The notes: generated from the letters alone by a model not told the origin. DNA of 64,000 nt from Sinorhizobium arboris LMG 14919 (GCF_000427465.1 NZ_ATYB01000014.1:522317-586316); one strand, 5' to 3'; shown: positions 1 to 10,045, counted from the stretch's first letter. Translations and numbers: made by a program.

Positions 1-1
1 C

Positions 2-292
2 GCCGCATTGCGCCTGCAGACCGGCGTCGACGCTTTCTACGACTGGCAGGGCGGCCTGGTCTGGCTGCGCATGGAGGCCGATCCGGAGGCGGATCTGCTC
101 CGCCGCTATGTGGGTGCGGTCGGTGGCGGGCATGCGGCGCTCCTGCGTGCGGACGAGGAGACGCGCGGCCGCATCCCGGCCCTTGAGCCTCAGCCCCCGG
201 CTGTCGCACAATTGTCGGAACGCATCCGCGCCCGTTTCGACCCGTCGGGCATATTGAATCCGGGGCGGGTAGCAGCGTTGATCCCGAACTAG
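2..292 (+). CDS. glcE: Glycolate oxidase FAD-binding subunit GlcE, C-terminal fragment
   Basis: This is the last 96 codons of a gene that begins before the window; the frame is open from base 2 and ends with TAG at 290. Visible sequence such as DAFYDWQGGLVWLR and the ending FDPSGILNPGRV is typical of the C-terminus of FAD-linked glycolate dehydrogenase subunits, where the last motif marks the end of the FAD-binding oxidase fold. GlcE works with GlcD and the iron-sulfur subunit GlcF to oxidise glycolate to glyoxylate. The glcF gene follows about 135 bases downstream on the same strand, which supports the call. Only the C-terminal part can be judged. Confidence 0.85.
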   Translation, partial: AALRLQTGVDAFYDWQGGLVWLRMEADPEADLLRRYVGAVGGGHAALLRADEETRGRIPALEPQPPAVAQLSERIRARFDPSGILNPGRVAALIPN

Positions 293-427
293 GCGAAAGG
301 GCTTTCCGCCATCGTACGGTCCAAAAGATCGGTCTAAGACGACGAGCATCGATCCTCGCGATTTCCGGCCGGTCCAACGAAGATCAAAGTGATTCCAACG
401 CCGCAAGGCGCCACATGGAGTACCCGG

Positions 428-1720
428 TTGCAGACCAATTTCTCCCCTGAGCAACTCGCCGACCCGCATGTCGCCGAATCGGAAACGATCCTGCGCAAAT
501 GTGTGCATTGCGGCTTCTGTACGGCCACCTGTCCGACCTACGTGGTTCTCGGCGACGAGCTGGACAGTCCGCGCGGGCGTATCTACCTGATCAAGGACAT
601 GCTCGAAAACGGCCGCGCGGCAGATAGCGAGACCGTCATGCATATCGACCGCTGTCTCTCGTGCCTTTCGTGCCTTACTACCTGTCCGTCGGGTGTCGAT
701 TACATGCATCTCGTCGACCATGCCCGAGTCCATATCGACAAGACCTACAAGCGACCGTTCAGGGACCGGCTCGCCCGCTCCGTCATTGCCGCCACGCTTC
801 CTTATCCGTCCCGGTTCCGCCTGGCGCTCGGGGCTGCCGGTCTTGCGCGCCCGCTCGCCGGATTGCTGAAGCGGGTTCCTTTCCTGAAGACTTTCGGCGT
901 CATGCTGGATCTGGCACCGAGCGCACTGCCGATATCGCGGGCGGCAAAGCCGGCCGTCTATGCGGCAAAGGGCACGCCGCGCGCCCGCGTCGCCCTGCTT
1001 ACCGGCTGTGCGCAGCCGGTACTGAGGCCTGAGATCAACGACGCCGCGATCCGTCTTCTCACGGCACAAGGGATCGAGGTGGTCGTTTCGGCGGGAGAGG
1101 GCTGTTGCGGGGCGCTCGTCCACCACATGGGACGGGAGGAACAGGCGTTGAAGGCCGCCCGGCACAACATCGATGTCTGGTTGAAGGCGGCGGAGGAGGA
1201 TGGACTCGACGCCATCATCATTACCGCGTCCGGCTGCGGCACCACGATCAAGGATTACGGCCATATGCTGCGGCTCGACCCGGCCTATGCGGACAAGGCT
1301 GCGAGGGTTTCCGCGCTGGCCAAGGACGTCACCGAATATCTTGCGACCCTCGACCTGCCGGAGCAAGAGCCACGGAACCTCGCGGTCGCCTACCACTCCG
1401 CCTGCTCGATGCAGCACGGACAGAAAATCACCTCGGCGCCGAAGCAGCTCCTGAAACGGGCGGGCTTTTCGGTGCGTGAGCCGGCGGAGGGGCATCTCTG
1501 TTGCGGTTCGGCCGGAACCTACAACATCCTGCAGCCTGAGATCTCGGCGAAGCTGAAGGCGCGGAAGGTCAGAAATATAGAGGCGACCAAGCCTGAAGTG
1601 ATCGCCACCGGGAATATCGGCTGCATTACGCAGATCGCCAGCGGCACGGAGATACCGATTCTGCACACCGTGGAGCTGCTCGACTGGGCCTATGGCGGCC
1701 CGAAGCCGGCGGGGTTGTGA
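428..1720 (+). CDS. glcF: Glycolate oxidase iron-sulfur subunit GlcF
   Basis: This 430-residue protein is the ferredoxin-like subunit that passes electrons from glycolate oxidation (GlcD/GlcE) to the membrane. Two 4Fe-4S motifs are clear: CVHCGFCTATCP (Cys25, 28, 31, 35) and CLSCLSCLTTCP (Cys76, 79, 82, 86). Two cysteine-rich CCG-type domains follow, with GCCGAL and CCGSAG. I chose the TTG at 428 because it gives the usual LQTNFSPEQL start of the family and has GGAG seven bases upstream; a GTG at 389 would add 13 atypical residues. The gene lies downstream of glcE in the same operon. Confidence 0.93.
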   Translation: MQTNFSPEQLADPHVAESETILRKCVHCGFCTATCPTYVVLGDELDSPRGRIYLIKDMLENGRAADSETVMHIDRCLSCLSCLTTCPSGVDYMHLVDHARVHIDKTYKRPFRDRLARSVIAATLPYPSRFRLALGAAGLARPLAGLLKRVPFLKTFGVMLDLAPSALPISRAAKPAVYAAKGTPRARVALLTGCAQPVLRPEINDAAIRLLTAQGIEVVVSAGEGCCGALVHHMGREEQALKAARHNIDVWLKAAEEDGLDAIIITASGCGTTIKDYGHMLRLDPAYADKAARVSALAKDVTEYLATLDLPEQEPRNLAVAYHSACSMQHGQKITSAPKQLLKRAGFSVREPAEGHLCCGSAGTYNILQPEISAKLKARKVRNIEATKPEVIATGNIGCITQIASGTEIPILHTVELLDWAYGGPKPAGL

Positions 1721-1739
1721 CAGTCAGGGGGGGAGCAGA

Positions 1740-1894
1740 CCCCTCATCCGCCTGCCGGCGCCTTCTCCCGCAAGCGGGGCGAAGGGACTCGCCGCGCGCT
1801 CCGCCTCCTCATCGATACCGGAGAATCGCTAGCGCAGCCGCTTGTTCCCTCTCCCCGTCAGACGGGGAGAAGGTCGCGGCAGCGGGATGAGGGG
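1740..1894. repeat. Rhizobial palindromic intergenic repeat, copy 1 (family A)
   Basis: The left arm starts CCCTCATCCGCCTGCC and the right arm ends GGCAGCGGGATGAGGGG, so the ends are inverted. Each arm also contains its own GAGAAGG/CCTTCTC palindrome. A second copy in opposite orientation lies at 62251-62398. The structure resembles the mosaic intergenic elements (RIME type) described in rhizobia. It lies between convergent genes (glcF and an L,D-transpeptidase), so it may also end transcription from both sides; that role is inference. Confidence 0.7.
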
Positions 1895-1955
1895 CCACAC
1901 GCGGCGTAAACCGGGCGTCGAAGGAATCCTGCCAGTGCGGGCCTCCCTTAGGCCA

Positions 1956-2651
1956 TCAACCGCCGAAAATCGTGCGGAAAATGTCGACGCCGCGATCGTC
2001 GAAATAGGTGTCGCCCGGCTTGCTGCCGGGGCCGATGACGACGACCTTCGTGCCGACGCCGGCGCGCTCATAGAGGTGTTCGACATCCTCGTTCATCATC
2101 CGGATGCAGCCCGAGGACATGTTCTGACCGATGGTCCAGGGCTGGTTGGTGCCGTGGATACGGAAGATCGTGTCGCGGCCGCCCTTGTAGAGATAGAGCG
2201 CGCGGGCGCCGAGCGGATTGTCGATGCCCCCCGGCTGTGTGATGGGCAGAATCCGGCCCTTGGCTCTTTCTCGCACGCGCATCTCGGCTGGCGGCGTCCA
2301 GCTCGGCCACTCGGCCTTTCGGCCGACCTTGACGACACCGGACCAGCCGAATCCGTCGCGGCCGACGCCGATGCCATAGCGCGTCGCCCGGTTCGGGCCG
2401 TCGATATAGTAGAGATACTTGCTGTTGGTATCGACGATGATGGTGCCGGGAGCCTCGTCCGTGCGGAAGCGAACCTTGGTGCGCCAGTACTTCTGCGGAG
2501 GCTTCTTCGGCTGGGCGACTCGAATGATGTCAGAACGTTTTTCGGCCACGCCGGCAATATCGGCCGGGCTGAATGCCGAAGCAGTTCCGGCAAAAAGAAG
2601 AGCTGTGGCCGCGACCGTGAGCGCGGCCAGCCTTTTGGCATGAAATCTCAT
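1956..2651 (-). CDS. L,D-transpeptidase (YkuD family), first paralogue
   Basis: This 231-residue secreted protein has a signal peptide at residues 1-26 (ending GTASA) and a YkuD catalytic domain in its C-terminal two thirds. The signature HGTNQPWTIG followed by SSGCIRM supplies the catalytic His166 and Cys182. Such enzymes cross-link peptidoglycan stem peptides (3-3 links) or attach proteins to the wall in the periplasm. A second YkuD gene follows on the same strand at 2842-3582, with the same core but a different N-terminal region. The 190-base gap between them suggests separate promoters. The substrate cannot be told from sequence. Confidence 0.9.
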   Translation of the reverse strand: MRFHAKRLAALTVAATALLFAGTASAFSPADIAGVAEKRSDIIRVAQPKKPPQKYWRTKVRFRTDEAPGTIIVDTNSKYLYYIDGPNRATRYGIGVGRDGFGWSGVVKVGRKAEWPSWTPPAEMRVRERAKGRILPITQPGGIDNPLGARALYLYKGGRDTIFRIHGTNQPWTIGQNMSSGCIRMMNEDVEHLYERAGVGTKVVVIGPGSKPGDTYFDDRGVDIFRTIFGG

Positions 2652-2841
2652 TTACAATTCCCTCTGAACCCTCGATGCAAGCAATCAATGCGATTTAACC
2701 GCAAGCGTACGCCCGCGACACATCCTATAGTGCGAGGAAAGCGGTAGGTCATGTATCTCAAGGAACATCTGTTGCTTCAAAACCACGATTTCACGAGATG
2801 AAGAGAGAACAAGTGGAAGAAGTATTCTAATGTCACAGTCG

Positions 2842-3582
2842 CTATATCACGATGACCTTCGTGCCGACCTTCACCCTCTCGTAAAGGTCGACGACGTCCT
2901 CGTTGCGCATGCGGATACAGCCGGAGGAAACGCCGTAGCCGATGGTCCAGGGGGCATTGGTGCCGTGGATGCGATAGAGCGTCGAGCCGAGATACATGGC
3001 GCGAGCGCCGAGCGGATTGTCCGGGCCGCCGTCCATACGGGCCGGCAGAAAATGGCCCTTGGCTGCCTCCCTCGCGATCATTTCCTGCGGCGGCGTCCAG
3101 TTGGGCCACTCGGCCTTGCGCGTGATCCTGTGCTCTCCGGCCCATTCGAAGCCCGGCTTGCCGACGCCGACACCGTAGCGCCGCGCCTCTCCGCGAGCGG
3201 TGACGAGATAGAGAAAGCGGTTGTTGGTGTCGATGATGATCGTACCGGGCTTTTCCTTCGTCTCGTAGGCGACCATCTGCGGCAGGAACTGCGGGTCGAA
3301 TTTGGACATTGACGGCTTTTGCCTGCGCGCGATCGATGCCGGCTGAACGGTTGCCGTGGCGGGCCGGCGGCTGAGTTCGCGCCGCCCGGGCATCTTTCGG
3401 GTGGCTGTCGGAGCTTGCTGGCGATAAACGACGCGCTCGCCGGTCAACTGCATCACCCATGGGGCGGTCAGATCCGGGCTGACGATCACGGGGGGCCGGT
3501 TTTGATAACGGTCCTGCGCACCCGCAGCCCCGGAAAGGATCGGGAAAAGGCACATGGCAAGACAAAGGGATTTCTTCAGCAT
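2842..3582 (-). CDS. L,D-transpeptidase (YkuD family), second paralogue
   Basis: This 246-residue protein has a signal peptide (hydrophobic core LCLAMCLFPIL, cleavage near AGAQD). About 75 residues of basic, proline-containing linker follow, then a YkuD domain. The catalytic motif HGTNAPWTIG/SSGCIRM gives His206 and Cys222. The domain is very similar to that of the neighbour at 1956-2651 (shared PGTIIxDTN, EWPxWTPP and DNPLGARA), so the two probably arose by tandem duplication. The domain ends directly after TKVIVI with no C-terminal extension, unlike the paralogue, which continues about 24 residues. It is a periplasmic peptidoglycan cross-linking enzyme. Confidence 0.9.
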   Translation of the reverse strand: MLKKSLCLAMCLFPILSGAAGAQDRYQNRPPVIVSPDLTAPWVMQLTGERVVYRQQAPTATRKMPGRRELSRRPATATVQPASIARRQKPSMSKFDPQFLPQMVAYETKEKPGTIIIDTNNRFLYLVTARGEARRYGVGVGKPGFEWAGEHRITRKAEWPNWTPPQEMIAREAAKGHFLPARMDGGPDNPLGARAMYLGSTLYRIHGTNAPWTIGYGVSSGCIRMRNEDVVDLYERVKVGTKVIVI

Positions 3583-3869
3583 CGGACGGACTCGCTACTT
3601 GGCCGAAATAATCTGGAGGAGCCCGGGTGAGCTGTCTCGCCAGGGTCTCGAATTCATTCCAACGGGGCGGGGCTGCGGGAATTCGCATGCGTTTTTCCGC
3701 GCTCCGTCAATGGCGCGATGCTCTCACCGGTGCGCAACCGAATGGTAAACGGTGCAGCGCTGAAGGGCGGTCCACGTCAATAAAGCTTTGAGTAGGGTTA
3801 TTCGCCCCTTTATCGATGTGGTTTGCAAATGGTAAACGGAACAAAAGAGAAACAATGGAGAGAGGCGAG

Positions 3870-4505
3870 ATGGCAGCAAGGGGCTTGATTACGGGGGACG
3901 ACGGACTGGATCGCTGCGCCTGGCACGGCAATCTGGAAGATTACCGGCGCTACCACGACGAAGAATGGGGCCGCCCCGTCGCCGACGATTACAGGCTGTT
4001 CGAAAAGATCTGCCTCGAAGGATTCCAGTCCGGCCTCTCATGGCTGACGATCCTGAGAAAGCGCGAGGCGTTTCGCGCCGCATTTGCAAGCTTCGACTTC
4101 GACAAGGTCGCCGAATTCGGAGAGGAGGACATCGAGCGGTGCCTCGCCGATACCGGCATCGTCCGCCACCGCGGCAAGATCGTCTCGACCATCAACAATG
4201 CCCGCCGCGCGAAGGAGCTACGCGCGGAATTCGGATCGCTCGCGGCTTATTTCTGGTCGCATGAGCCGGATGGAAACGAGCGTCCGAAGACCGTCGACTT
4301 CGAGACCCTGATCGCCAATCCGACGACCCCCGCCTCGGTGCGGATTTCCAAGGACCTGAAGAAGCGCGGCTGGACCTTCGTCGGCCCGACGACGGTCTAT
4401 GCCTTCATGCAGGCCATGGGCCTCGTCAACGATCATATCGAGGGCTGCTTCTGCCGTGCCCCGATAGAGGAGCTGCGCCGGCGTTTCGCACGTCCGGCGG
4501 CATGA
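3870..4505 (+). CDS. tag: DNA-3-methyladenine glycosylase I
   Basis: This enzyme removes 3-methyladenine from alkylated DNA in base excision repair. The Tag zinc site is complete: Cys16 (RCAWHG) and His29 (YHDEEWG) near the N-terminus, and the His/Cys pair of NDHIEGC near the C-terminus. The spacings of 13 and 4 residues match those of the E. coli enzyme. The helix-hairpin region around GFQSGLSWLTILRKR is also typical. I chose the ATG at 3870 because GAGAGG lies just upstream; ATGs at 3855 and 3816 are in frame. The gene stands alone, with the NCS1 permease convergent to it downstream. Confidence 0.92.
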   Translation: MAARGLITGDDGLDRCAWHGNLEDYRRYHDEEWGRPVADDYRLFEKICLEGFQSGLSWLTILRKREAFRAAFASFDFDKVAEFGEEDIERCLADTGIVRHRGKIVSTINNARRAKELRAEFGSLAAYFWSHEPDGNERPKTVDFETLIANPTTPASVRISKDLKKRGWTFVGPTTVYAFMQAMGLVNDHIEGCFCRAPIEELRRRFARPAA

Positions 4506-4577
4506 TTGCCACATCGGATGCGAACAGCGCCCTCCCCACTGGAGAGGGAGGGCGCGTTGTCTGGATCGGAATGCCTA

Positions 4578-6035
4578 TCAAGGTTGGGCCGGGTAGGGCC
4601 TCGCCGCCTGGAAGGAGCGGAGCGCGTAGTATATCGTACCGGCTATGGCGACCCCGAAGAACCAGCCGTAGACACCCCACCATTCCGGCATGACGGATGT
4701 GAGGCCCGGCAGGATCGAGGAGAAGACGATCCCGATGCCGGCGGCGATCAGCGCGTTGACGTGCCAGCCGTTCTCGAAGCGGAACTCGCCGTCCTCGCGG
4801 TAGAGCGCCTCCACGTCGAGGCGACCCTTTCGGATGAGATAGTAGTCGACCATCATGACGCCGAAGATCGGACCCATCGTGTTGCCGATCATGTTGACGA
4901 AATGCGCGGCCCCGCCTTCCCAGGGCGCAAAGGGGTAGAGCACGAGCGCGATCAAGGCCGCGATGTACCCGCCCTTCTTGAAGTCGATGTGCCTGGGGAA
5001 GACGTTGGCGAAGTCGAAGGCCGGCGAAACGAAGTTGGCGACGACATTGATGCCGAGCGTCGCCACCGCGAAGGTGAGCGCGGCGAGCAGCGCCAGGAAC
5101 CAGCTGTCGAACTTGGCCGAGATCTGGTCGGGGTGCAGCAGCACTTCGCCGTAGACATTGTAGGCGGCTATGGTGGTGACGCCGGCAACCAGAGAGAACA
5201 GGATGAGGTTGACCGGCAGGCCCCACAGGTTGCCGACCTTGAGCGACCGTTCGTTCGGGCAGTAGCGCGAGAAGTCGCAGAAATTGAGATAAAGCGCCGA
5301 GAAATAGGTGACCCAGATCGCGGCCACCGCACCAAGTGCGGCGATCGACCCCGGCACGCCGGGCACACCCGCATTCTTGGTCTTCTCGAGCAGCACGTCC
5401 ATCGGGATCGTGTGGTTGAACGAGAAGCCGCCAGCCTTGACGACGAGATAGATCGCAAGCAGCAGCATCATCACCCAGACCGCCGGGCCGGCCCAGTCCT
5501 GAAATTTTCTAACCGTTTCCATGCCGTTCTGGATGATCAGCAGTTGAAGGCCCCAGACGACGACGTAGCAGACCAGTTCGAGGGTGGAATGACCGAGCAT
5601 GTGGCTCGACTGGTGGAACTGAAGCATGCTTTCGTTGCGGATAAGCAGCGCGACGATGGCGCCCGAGGCGGCCGCCGTCTGTGCGCCGTACCAGAAGCAA
5701 GCGACGATCGCGCGGACGATGGCAGGGAAGTTCGCCCCCCAGATGCCGAAGGATGCCCGGGCTAGGACCGGAAAGGGAACGCCGGTGCGTACGCCGGCAA
5801 CGCCGACAAGCTGCATCAGGAAGAAGATGATAAGCGAGCCAATGCCGATGGCCAGAAGGAAGTTCGTGAAGCTGCCGCAGAAGAGAAAGAGGCTGGCGGC
5901 GAGATAATAGCCCCACAGGCTGTGCACGTCCGATGTCCAGACGTTGAAAATGGAGAACGCGCCCCAGTTGCGCTCTTTGGCGGGCGCGAGGTCTTCGTTG
6001 TAAAGTTGCGGAGATGCACCGGGTGGTATCGTCAT
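4578..6035 (-). CDS. NCS1-family nucleobase/allantoin-type permease
   Basis: This 485-residue protein has about twelve hydrophobic segments and the N-terminal signature of the nucleobase:cation symporter-1 family: NEDLAPAKERNWGAFSIFNVWTSD is split across the cytoplasmic tail and helix 1. GVPFPVLARASFGIWGAN in helix 3 is also a family mark. It should import a purine, pyrimidine, allantoin or hydantoin-like compound with Na+ or H+. No nucleobase catabolic gene is adjacent, so the substrate is open. The ATG at 6035 follows a GGAGGGGA ribosome-binding site on the minus strand. Confidence 0.88.
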   Translation of the reverse strand: MTIPPGASPQLYNEDLAPAKERNWGAFSIFNVWTSDVHSLWGYYLAASLFLFCGSFTNFLLAIGIGSLIIFFLMQLVGVAGVRTGVPFPVLARASFGIWGANFPAIVRAIVACFWYGAQTAAASGAIVALLIRNESMLQFHQSSHMLGHSTLELVCYVVVWGLQLLIIQNGMETVRKFQDWAGPAVWVMMLLLAIYLVVKAGGFSFNHTIPMDVLLEKTKNAGVPGVPGSIAALGAVAAIWVTYFSALYLNFCDFSRYCPNERSLKVGNLWGLPVNLILFSLVAGVTTIAAYNVYGEVLLHPDQISAKFDSWFLALLAALTFAVATLGINVVANFVSPAFDFANVFPRHIDFKKGGYIAALIALVLYPFAPWEGGAAHFVNMIGNTMGPIFGVMMVDYYLIRKGRLDVEALYREDGEFRFENGWHVNALIAAGIGIVFSSILPGLTSVMPEWWGVYGWFFGVAIAGTIYYALRSFQAARPYPAQP

Positions 6036-6268
6036 CGTTTCCCCTCCTGACGTATGGCACCTGTGCTATGGAAGGTGAGCTTGCGAGCTTCTGTCAATAT
6101 CGGTGTAGGCCCGGGACCCGCTGGCGCCGCGCAGAAAGGGAAATTCTTTCCGGTAGTGGGATTAAATCCTCATCCCCGGTCTTGTTTGCCAATCGGGCAC
6201 ATCATCACTTAGGCCCAGACATCACTTGGGCCCAGAGCGGTTCCGCGAATCGGGGAGGCGGAAATGTT

Positions 6269-6649
6269 CTAACCGCCGTTCCGTGCCAGCCACTCCCTCA
6301 TCATCTTGATCTCGCCCTCCTGGGCCTCGATTATGTCTTCCGCGAGCTTGCGGATCGTTTCGTCCTTGCCGTATTGAAGCTCGACCTTCGCCATGTCGAT
6401 CGCGCCCTGATGGTGAGCGATCATGCCGCGCACGAAATCGAGATCCGTATTGCCGCTGAAGACGATGTCCATGTCCTTGTGCATCCTCGCATTCGCTTCG
6501 GCGAAGGCTTTGCTCGACGGAGATGCCTCATCCGTCGCGCCGACCTCCGTGGAGCCGTGATGCATGCCGCCGTGGCCGCTCTCCTGCGTGAGGGCGGGGG
6601 CGGCGAAGGCGGCCAGCAAAAGCGCAAGTGTGAACCTTTTCAGAATCAT
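6269..6649 (-). CDS. DUF305-family secreted His/Met-rich protein
   Basis: This 126-residue protein has a signal peptide (residues about 1-22) and one DUF305 domain. The domain includes the hallmark [18 protein letters not shown] and the following [11 protein letters not shown]. The region just after the signal peptide is rich in His and Met (GHGGMHHG). Family members such as CopM bind copper or silver in the periplasm, and the exposed His/Met residues here fit metal binding. No copper exporter or sensor is adjacent, so a metal role is inference from family and composition. Confidence 0.85.
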   Translation of the reverse strand: MILKRFTLALLLAAFAAPALTQESGHGGMHHGSTEVGATDEASPSSKAFAEANARMHKDMDIVFSGNTDLDFVRGMIAHHQGAIDMAKVELQYGKDETIRKLAEDIIEAQEGEIKMMREWLARNGG

Positions 6650-6746
6650 ATCGTTTCCTTTGATCGAATCCGTCGCCGGCCGAGGCAGCCGCGGGCAGTG
6701 AATGAACGGAAAATCGGCGCTGTCGGCCGAACGTCAAGTCTCCCGG

Positions 6747-7154
6747 CTATTGCGGCAGCGCGAACACGCCTTCGAGCGATCCCTCCGCGCCCTCGTCGGT
6801 GAGCGTCGAGTTGCCGACGCAATGAAGCGGAGACGGACGTCCCGCTGCGCCGTGGACGGTTGTCGAGAAGCGGAAGGAAGACGAACTTTCCGTCGCCTGT
6901 TCCAGGATGTTGAGGATCGTGGGCCGGTCGCCCCTGTCATAGGCACGCACAAGGTCGATGATGCCGCAGGGATTGCGCCGCAGGCCAAGCAGTGCAAGCG
7001 TTCTGGAGCCCAACACGAAAGCGCCACTGGAAAGATCGCAGCGCCATGGCTCAACCAGGTAACCGGCCTGCGAGAGGCGGCGGGCCCAAGCCCTCTGCGT
7101 TTCCATATTCAGAGGCTTTACGGCTCCCGTTCCGGGTGTCATGAAGTCCAGCAT
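6747..7154 (-). CDS. Hypothetical protein with a PAS-like fold
   Basis: This 135-residue protein has no signal peptide or membrane segment. The order of elements from about residue 35 recalls a compact PAS domain: a strand with FVLGSRTLALLGL, a helix near DLVRAYDRGDR, and a closing strand pair SPLHCVGNSTL ... GSLEGVFALP. It has no output domain, so at most it is a stand-alone sensor or a remnant. It lies between the DUF305 gene and hisS, the latter divergent. I recognise no precise family. The reading frame has alphaproteobacterial codon use and looks real. Confidence 0.6.
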   Translation of the reverse strand: MLDFMTPGTGAVKPLNMETQRAWARRLSQAGYLVEPWRCDLSSGAFVLGSRTLALLGLRRNPCGIIDLVRAYDRGDRPTILNILEQATESSSSFRFSTTVHGAAGRPSPLHCVGNSTLTDEGAEGSLEGVFALPQ

Positions 7155-7211
7155 TTTCCCCCGTTCCCAGTCTCCTGCGTAACCTATACGTGAAAATCGG
7201 AAATAGATACA

Positions 7212-7231
7212 ATCACGGCATTGTGATCACA
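7212..7231. promoter_or_regulatory. Palindromic site in the hisS upstream region
   Basis: ATCAC-N6-GTGAT (7212-7227) overlaps the perfect decamer TGTGATCACA (7222-7231). The site lies about 155 bases upstream of hisS and 60 bases upstream of the divergent PAS-like gene. The half-site resembles TGTGA/TCACA of the Crp/Fnr family, but the spacing is not canonical for the decamer. It is a candidate operator only. Confidence 0.3.
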
Positions 7232-7385
7232 TATCGGCCGGAAAACGCATCTCGCGATGCAATGTTCCGAAAGGGGAGGTGCGGGGGCCCACGGCTCGCC
7301 ACAGTCACCGGTCGTCGCCCTTGCCGCCCCTGCCATGATCCGGTAGGGAAGGCACCGATCAAGCTTGAAGTCCGGAATGCTTTCA

Positions 7386-8900
7386 ATGAATGAAAAACAG
7401 AAGAAAACGCAGAAGCTCAGGGCACGCCTGCCGCGCGGTTTCATCGACCGGTCGGCTGCGGACATTCGCGCAGTCGACGAGATGATCGCGAAAATCCGAG
7501 AGGTCTATGAACGTTACGGCTTCGATCCGGTGGAGACGCCGCTTTTCGAATACACCGACGCGCTTGGCAAGTTCCTGCCCGACAGCGACCGGCCGAATGA
7601 AGGCGTCTTTTCGCTTACGGACGACGACGACCAGTGGCTGAGCCTGCGCTACGATCTGACCGCGCCGCTGGCGCGTCACGTGGCCGAGAATTTCAACGAG
7701 ATACAGCTTCCCTACCGCACCTATCGTGCCGGCTACGTTTTCCGCAACGAGAAGCCGGGCCCGGGCCGCTTCCGCCAGTTCATGCAGTTCGATGCCGATA
7801 CGGTGGGCGCGGCCGGCGTCCAGGCCGATGCCGAAATGTGCATGATGATGGCCGATACAATGGAGGCGCTCGGCATTGCCCGCGGCGACTATGTGATCCG
7901 CGTCAACAACCGCAAGGTCCTCGACGGCGTTCTCGAGGCAATCGGTCTCGGCGGCGTCGAACAGATGAATACGCGGCTGACGGTGCTGCGCGCAATCGAC
8001 AAGCTGGATAAGTTCGGTCCGGAAGGCGTGCGGCTGTTGCTGGGCGAAGGGCGCAAGGACGAGAGCGGCGACTTCACCAAGGGCGCCGGGCTCAGGGAGG
8101 AGCAGATAGGCAAGATCCTGTTCTTCGTCGGTATCACCGACTACGCCAGGAGCGCGGACGAGCTGGCAGCACTCGTTGACGGAACGTCGCGCGGCGCCGA
8201 GGGCGTCAACGAGTTGAATACGATCCGCAGTCTTGTACTCAGCGCCGGTTACGAGGCGGACCGCATCAAGATCGACCCCTCGGTCGTGCGGGGTCTCGAA
8301 TACTATACCGGTCCGGTTTTCGAGGCGGAATTGCAGTTCGCCGTCACCAACGAGAAGGGCGAGAAGGTCGTCTTCGGCTCGGTCGGCGGCGGCGGCCGCT
8401 ACGACGGGCTCGTTTCGCGCTTCATGGGCCAGCCGGTACCGGCGACCGGCTTCTCGATCGGCGTCTCGCGGCTGATGACGGCGCTCAAGAACCTCGGCAA
8501 GCTGGGCGTCGAGCAGGTCACCGCCCCGGTTGTGGTTTGCGTCATGGATCGCGATACCGAAAGTATGGGGCGCTACCAGAGTTTCGTGCAGGAGCTGCGC
8601 CATGCGGGCATTCGCGCGGAAATGTACCAGGGCAACAAGAAAAACTTCGGCGACCAGCTCAAATATGCCGACCGTCGCGGTTCCCCCGTCGCCGTTATTC
8701 AGGGGGGAGACGAGCGCGCCTCCGGCGTCGTACAGATCAAGGATCTGATCGAAGGCAAGCGGCTCTCGGGCGAAATCGAGGATAATGTCGCTTGGCGCGA
8801 GGCGCGTGTCGCGCAGGTTTCCGTTCCGGAAGCCGAACTTGTTGCGAAGGTTCGCGAAATTCTGGCGGAACAGGCCGAGGACCGGAAAAGGGCGGGTTGA
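7386..8900 (+). CDS. hisS: Histidine--tRNA ligase
   Basis: This 504-residue class II aminoacyl-tRNA synthetase charges tRNA-His. Motif 2 is seen in [26 protein letters not shown]. The histidine-binding segment [11 protein letters not shown] and motif 3 around [10 protein letters not shown] are intact, and a C-terminal anticodon-binding domain starts near [10 protein letters not shown] chose the ATG at 7386 (MNEKQKK) rather than 7365 because it gives the length I expect for the rhizobial enzyme. hisZ starts six bases after the stop and hisG overlaps hisZ, so synthetase, its paralogue and the first histidine enzyme form one operon. Confidence 0.96.
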   Translation: MNEKQKKTQKLRARLPRGFIDRSAADIRAVDEMIAKIREVYERYGFDPVETPLFEYTDALGKFLPDSDRPNEGVFSLTDDDDQWLSLRYDLTAPLARHVAENFNEIQLPYRTYRAGYVFRNEKPGPGRFRQFMQFDADTVGAAGVQADAEMCMMMADTMEALGIARGDYVIRVNNRKVLDGVLEAIGLGGVEQMNTRLTVLRAIDKLDKFGPEGVRLLLGEGRKDESGDFTKGAGLREEQIGKILFFVGITDYARSADELAALVDGTSRGAEGVNELNTIRSLVLSAGYEADRIKIDPSVVRGLEYYTGPVFEAELQFAVTNEKGEKVVFGSVGGGGRYDGLVSRFMGQPVPATGFSIGVSRLMTALKNLGKLGVEQVTAPVVVCVMDRDTESMGRYQSFVQELRHAGIRAEMYQGNKKNFGDQLKYADRRGSPVAVIQGGDERASGVVQIKDLIEGKRLSGEIEDNVAWREARVAQVSVPEAELVAKVREILAEQAEDRKRAG

Positions 8901-8905
8901 CCGCA

Positions 8906-10045
8906 ATGCCTCTGATCAATCTTCCCGCCTTTGCAGGCGACCTCCTTGCGGATTTCGAGCGCCGGGCCACGATGCGCGTCGATACGCCGGTCATCCAGCC
9001 GGCGGAGCCATTCCTCGACATGGCCGGCGAAGATCTGCGCCGGCGCATCTTCATGACCGAGAGCGAGACCGGCGAAAGCCTTTGCCTGCGGCCCGAATTC
9101 ACCATACCCGTCTGCCTGCGGCATATCGAGACCGCAACCGGCACGCCGCAACGCTACGCCTATCTGGGAGAGGTGTTCCGGCAGCGTCGGGAAGGATCGA
9201 GCGAGTTCTATCAGGCGGGCATCGAAGACCTCGGTGATCCGGATACGGCCGCTGCCGACGCTCGCGTGGTCGGTGACGCGATGTTCGTCCTCGCAAACCG
9301 GTTGCCGGGCGAGCGGCTGAAAGTGACGCTCGGCGACCAGTCGGTGTTCGAAGCGGTGATTGCCGCTTGCGGTCTTCCCGGTGGTTGGCAGAAACGTCTC
9401 ATCCATGCCTTTGGCGATCAGAAGCAGTTGGAACGGCTTCTGGCGGCGCTGGCCGATCCGAAGTCGCCCGGCGTCTTCGGCCATGATGTCGAGCGCGTTG
9501 CGGCACTCGGCATGCTCGAGGACGAAGAGCGCCTCGTCGCCCATATCGGCGAGACGATGAAGGCCACCGGCTATTCGGCCAATGCGAGCCGGTCGCCCCG
9601 CGACATAGCGCGGCGCCTGAAGGAAAAGGTCGAGCTCGCCGCCACCCGGCTGGACAAGGAAGCGCTTGCGGTCATGCGCGAGTTCCTGGCTCTCGACGTC
9701 CCGCTCGCCGATGCCCCGGCTGCGCTCCACCGCTTCGCCGGCAAGGCGCGCCTGAAGATCGATGATGCGCTCGCGCTTTTCGACGCGCGCGTGGCTGCGC
9801 TTGCGCGGGCTGGCGCCGATCCCGGTCTGATGCGCTACCGCGCCGCCTTCGGGCGACCGCTTGATTACTATACCGGCCTCGTCTTCGAGATCGAGGTCGA
9901 AGGCACGCAGGCGGTGCTCGCCGGCGGTGGCCGGTTCGACCGTCTTCTCACCTTGCTCGGCGCCCGTGAACATATCCCGGCCGTCGGCTTTTCCCTCTGG
10001 CTCGACCGGATAGAACAGGCGATTGCTGCCGGGAGGGCGGAATGA
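8906..10045 (+). CDS. hisZ: ATP phosphoribosyltransferase regulatory subunit HisZ
   Basis: This 379-residue paralogue of the histidyl-tRNA synthetase catalytic domain keeps the fold. Recognisable traces include [14 protein letters not shown], the motif-2-like [12 protein letters not shown] and [16 protein letters not shown]. It lacks the C-terminal anticodon-binding domain. HisZ cannot charge tRNA; it assembles with short-form HisG into the hetero-octameric enzyme and gives histidine feedback control. Its location between hisS and hisG, with a four-base overlap into hisG, fits that role. The start is ATG at 8906, giving MPLINLPAF. Confidence 0.94.
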   Translation: MPLINLPAFAGDLLADFERRATMRVDTPVIQPAEPFLDMAGEDLRRRIFMTESETGESLCLRPEFTIPVCLRHIETATGTPQRYAYLGEVFRQRREGSSEFYQAGIEDLGDPDTAAADARVVGDAMFVLANRLPGERLKVTLGDQSVFEAVIAACGLPGGWQKRLIHAFGDQKQLERLLAALADPKSPGVFGHDVERVAALGMLEDEERLVAHIGETMKATGYSANASRSPRDIARRLKEKVELAATRLDKEALAVMREFLALDVPLADAPAALHRFAGKARLKIDDALALFDARVAALARAGADPGLMRYRAAFGRPLDYYTGLVFEIEVEGTQAVLAGGGRFDRLLTLLGAREHIPAVGFSLWLDRIEQAIAAGRAE

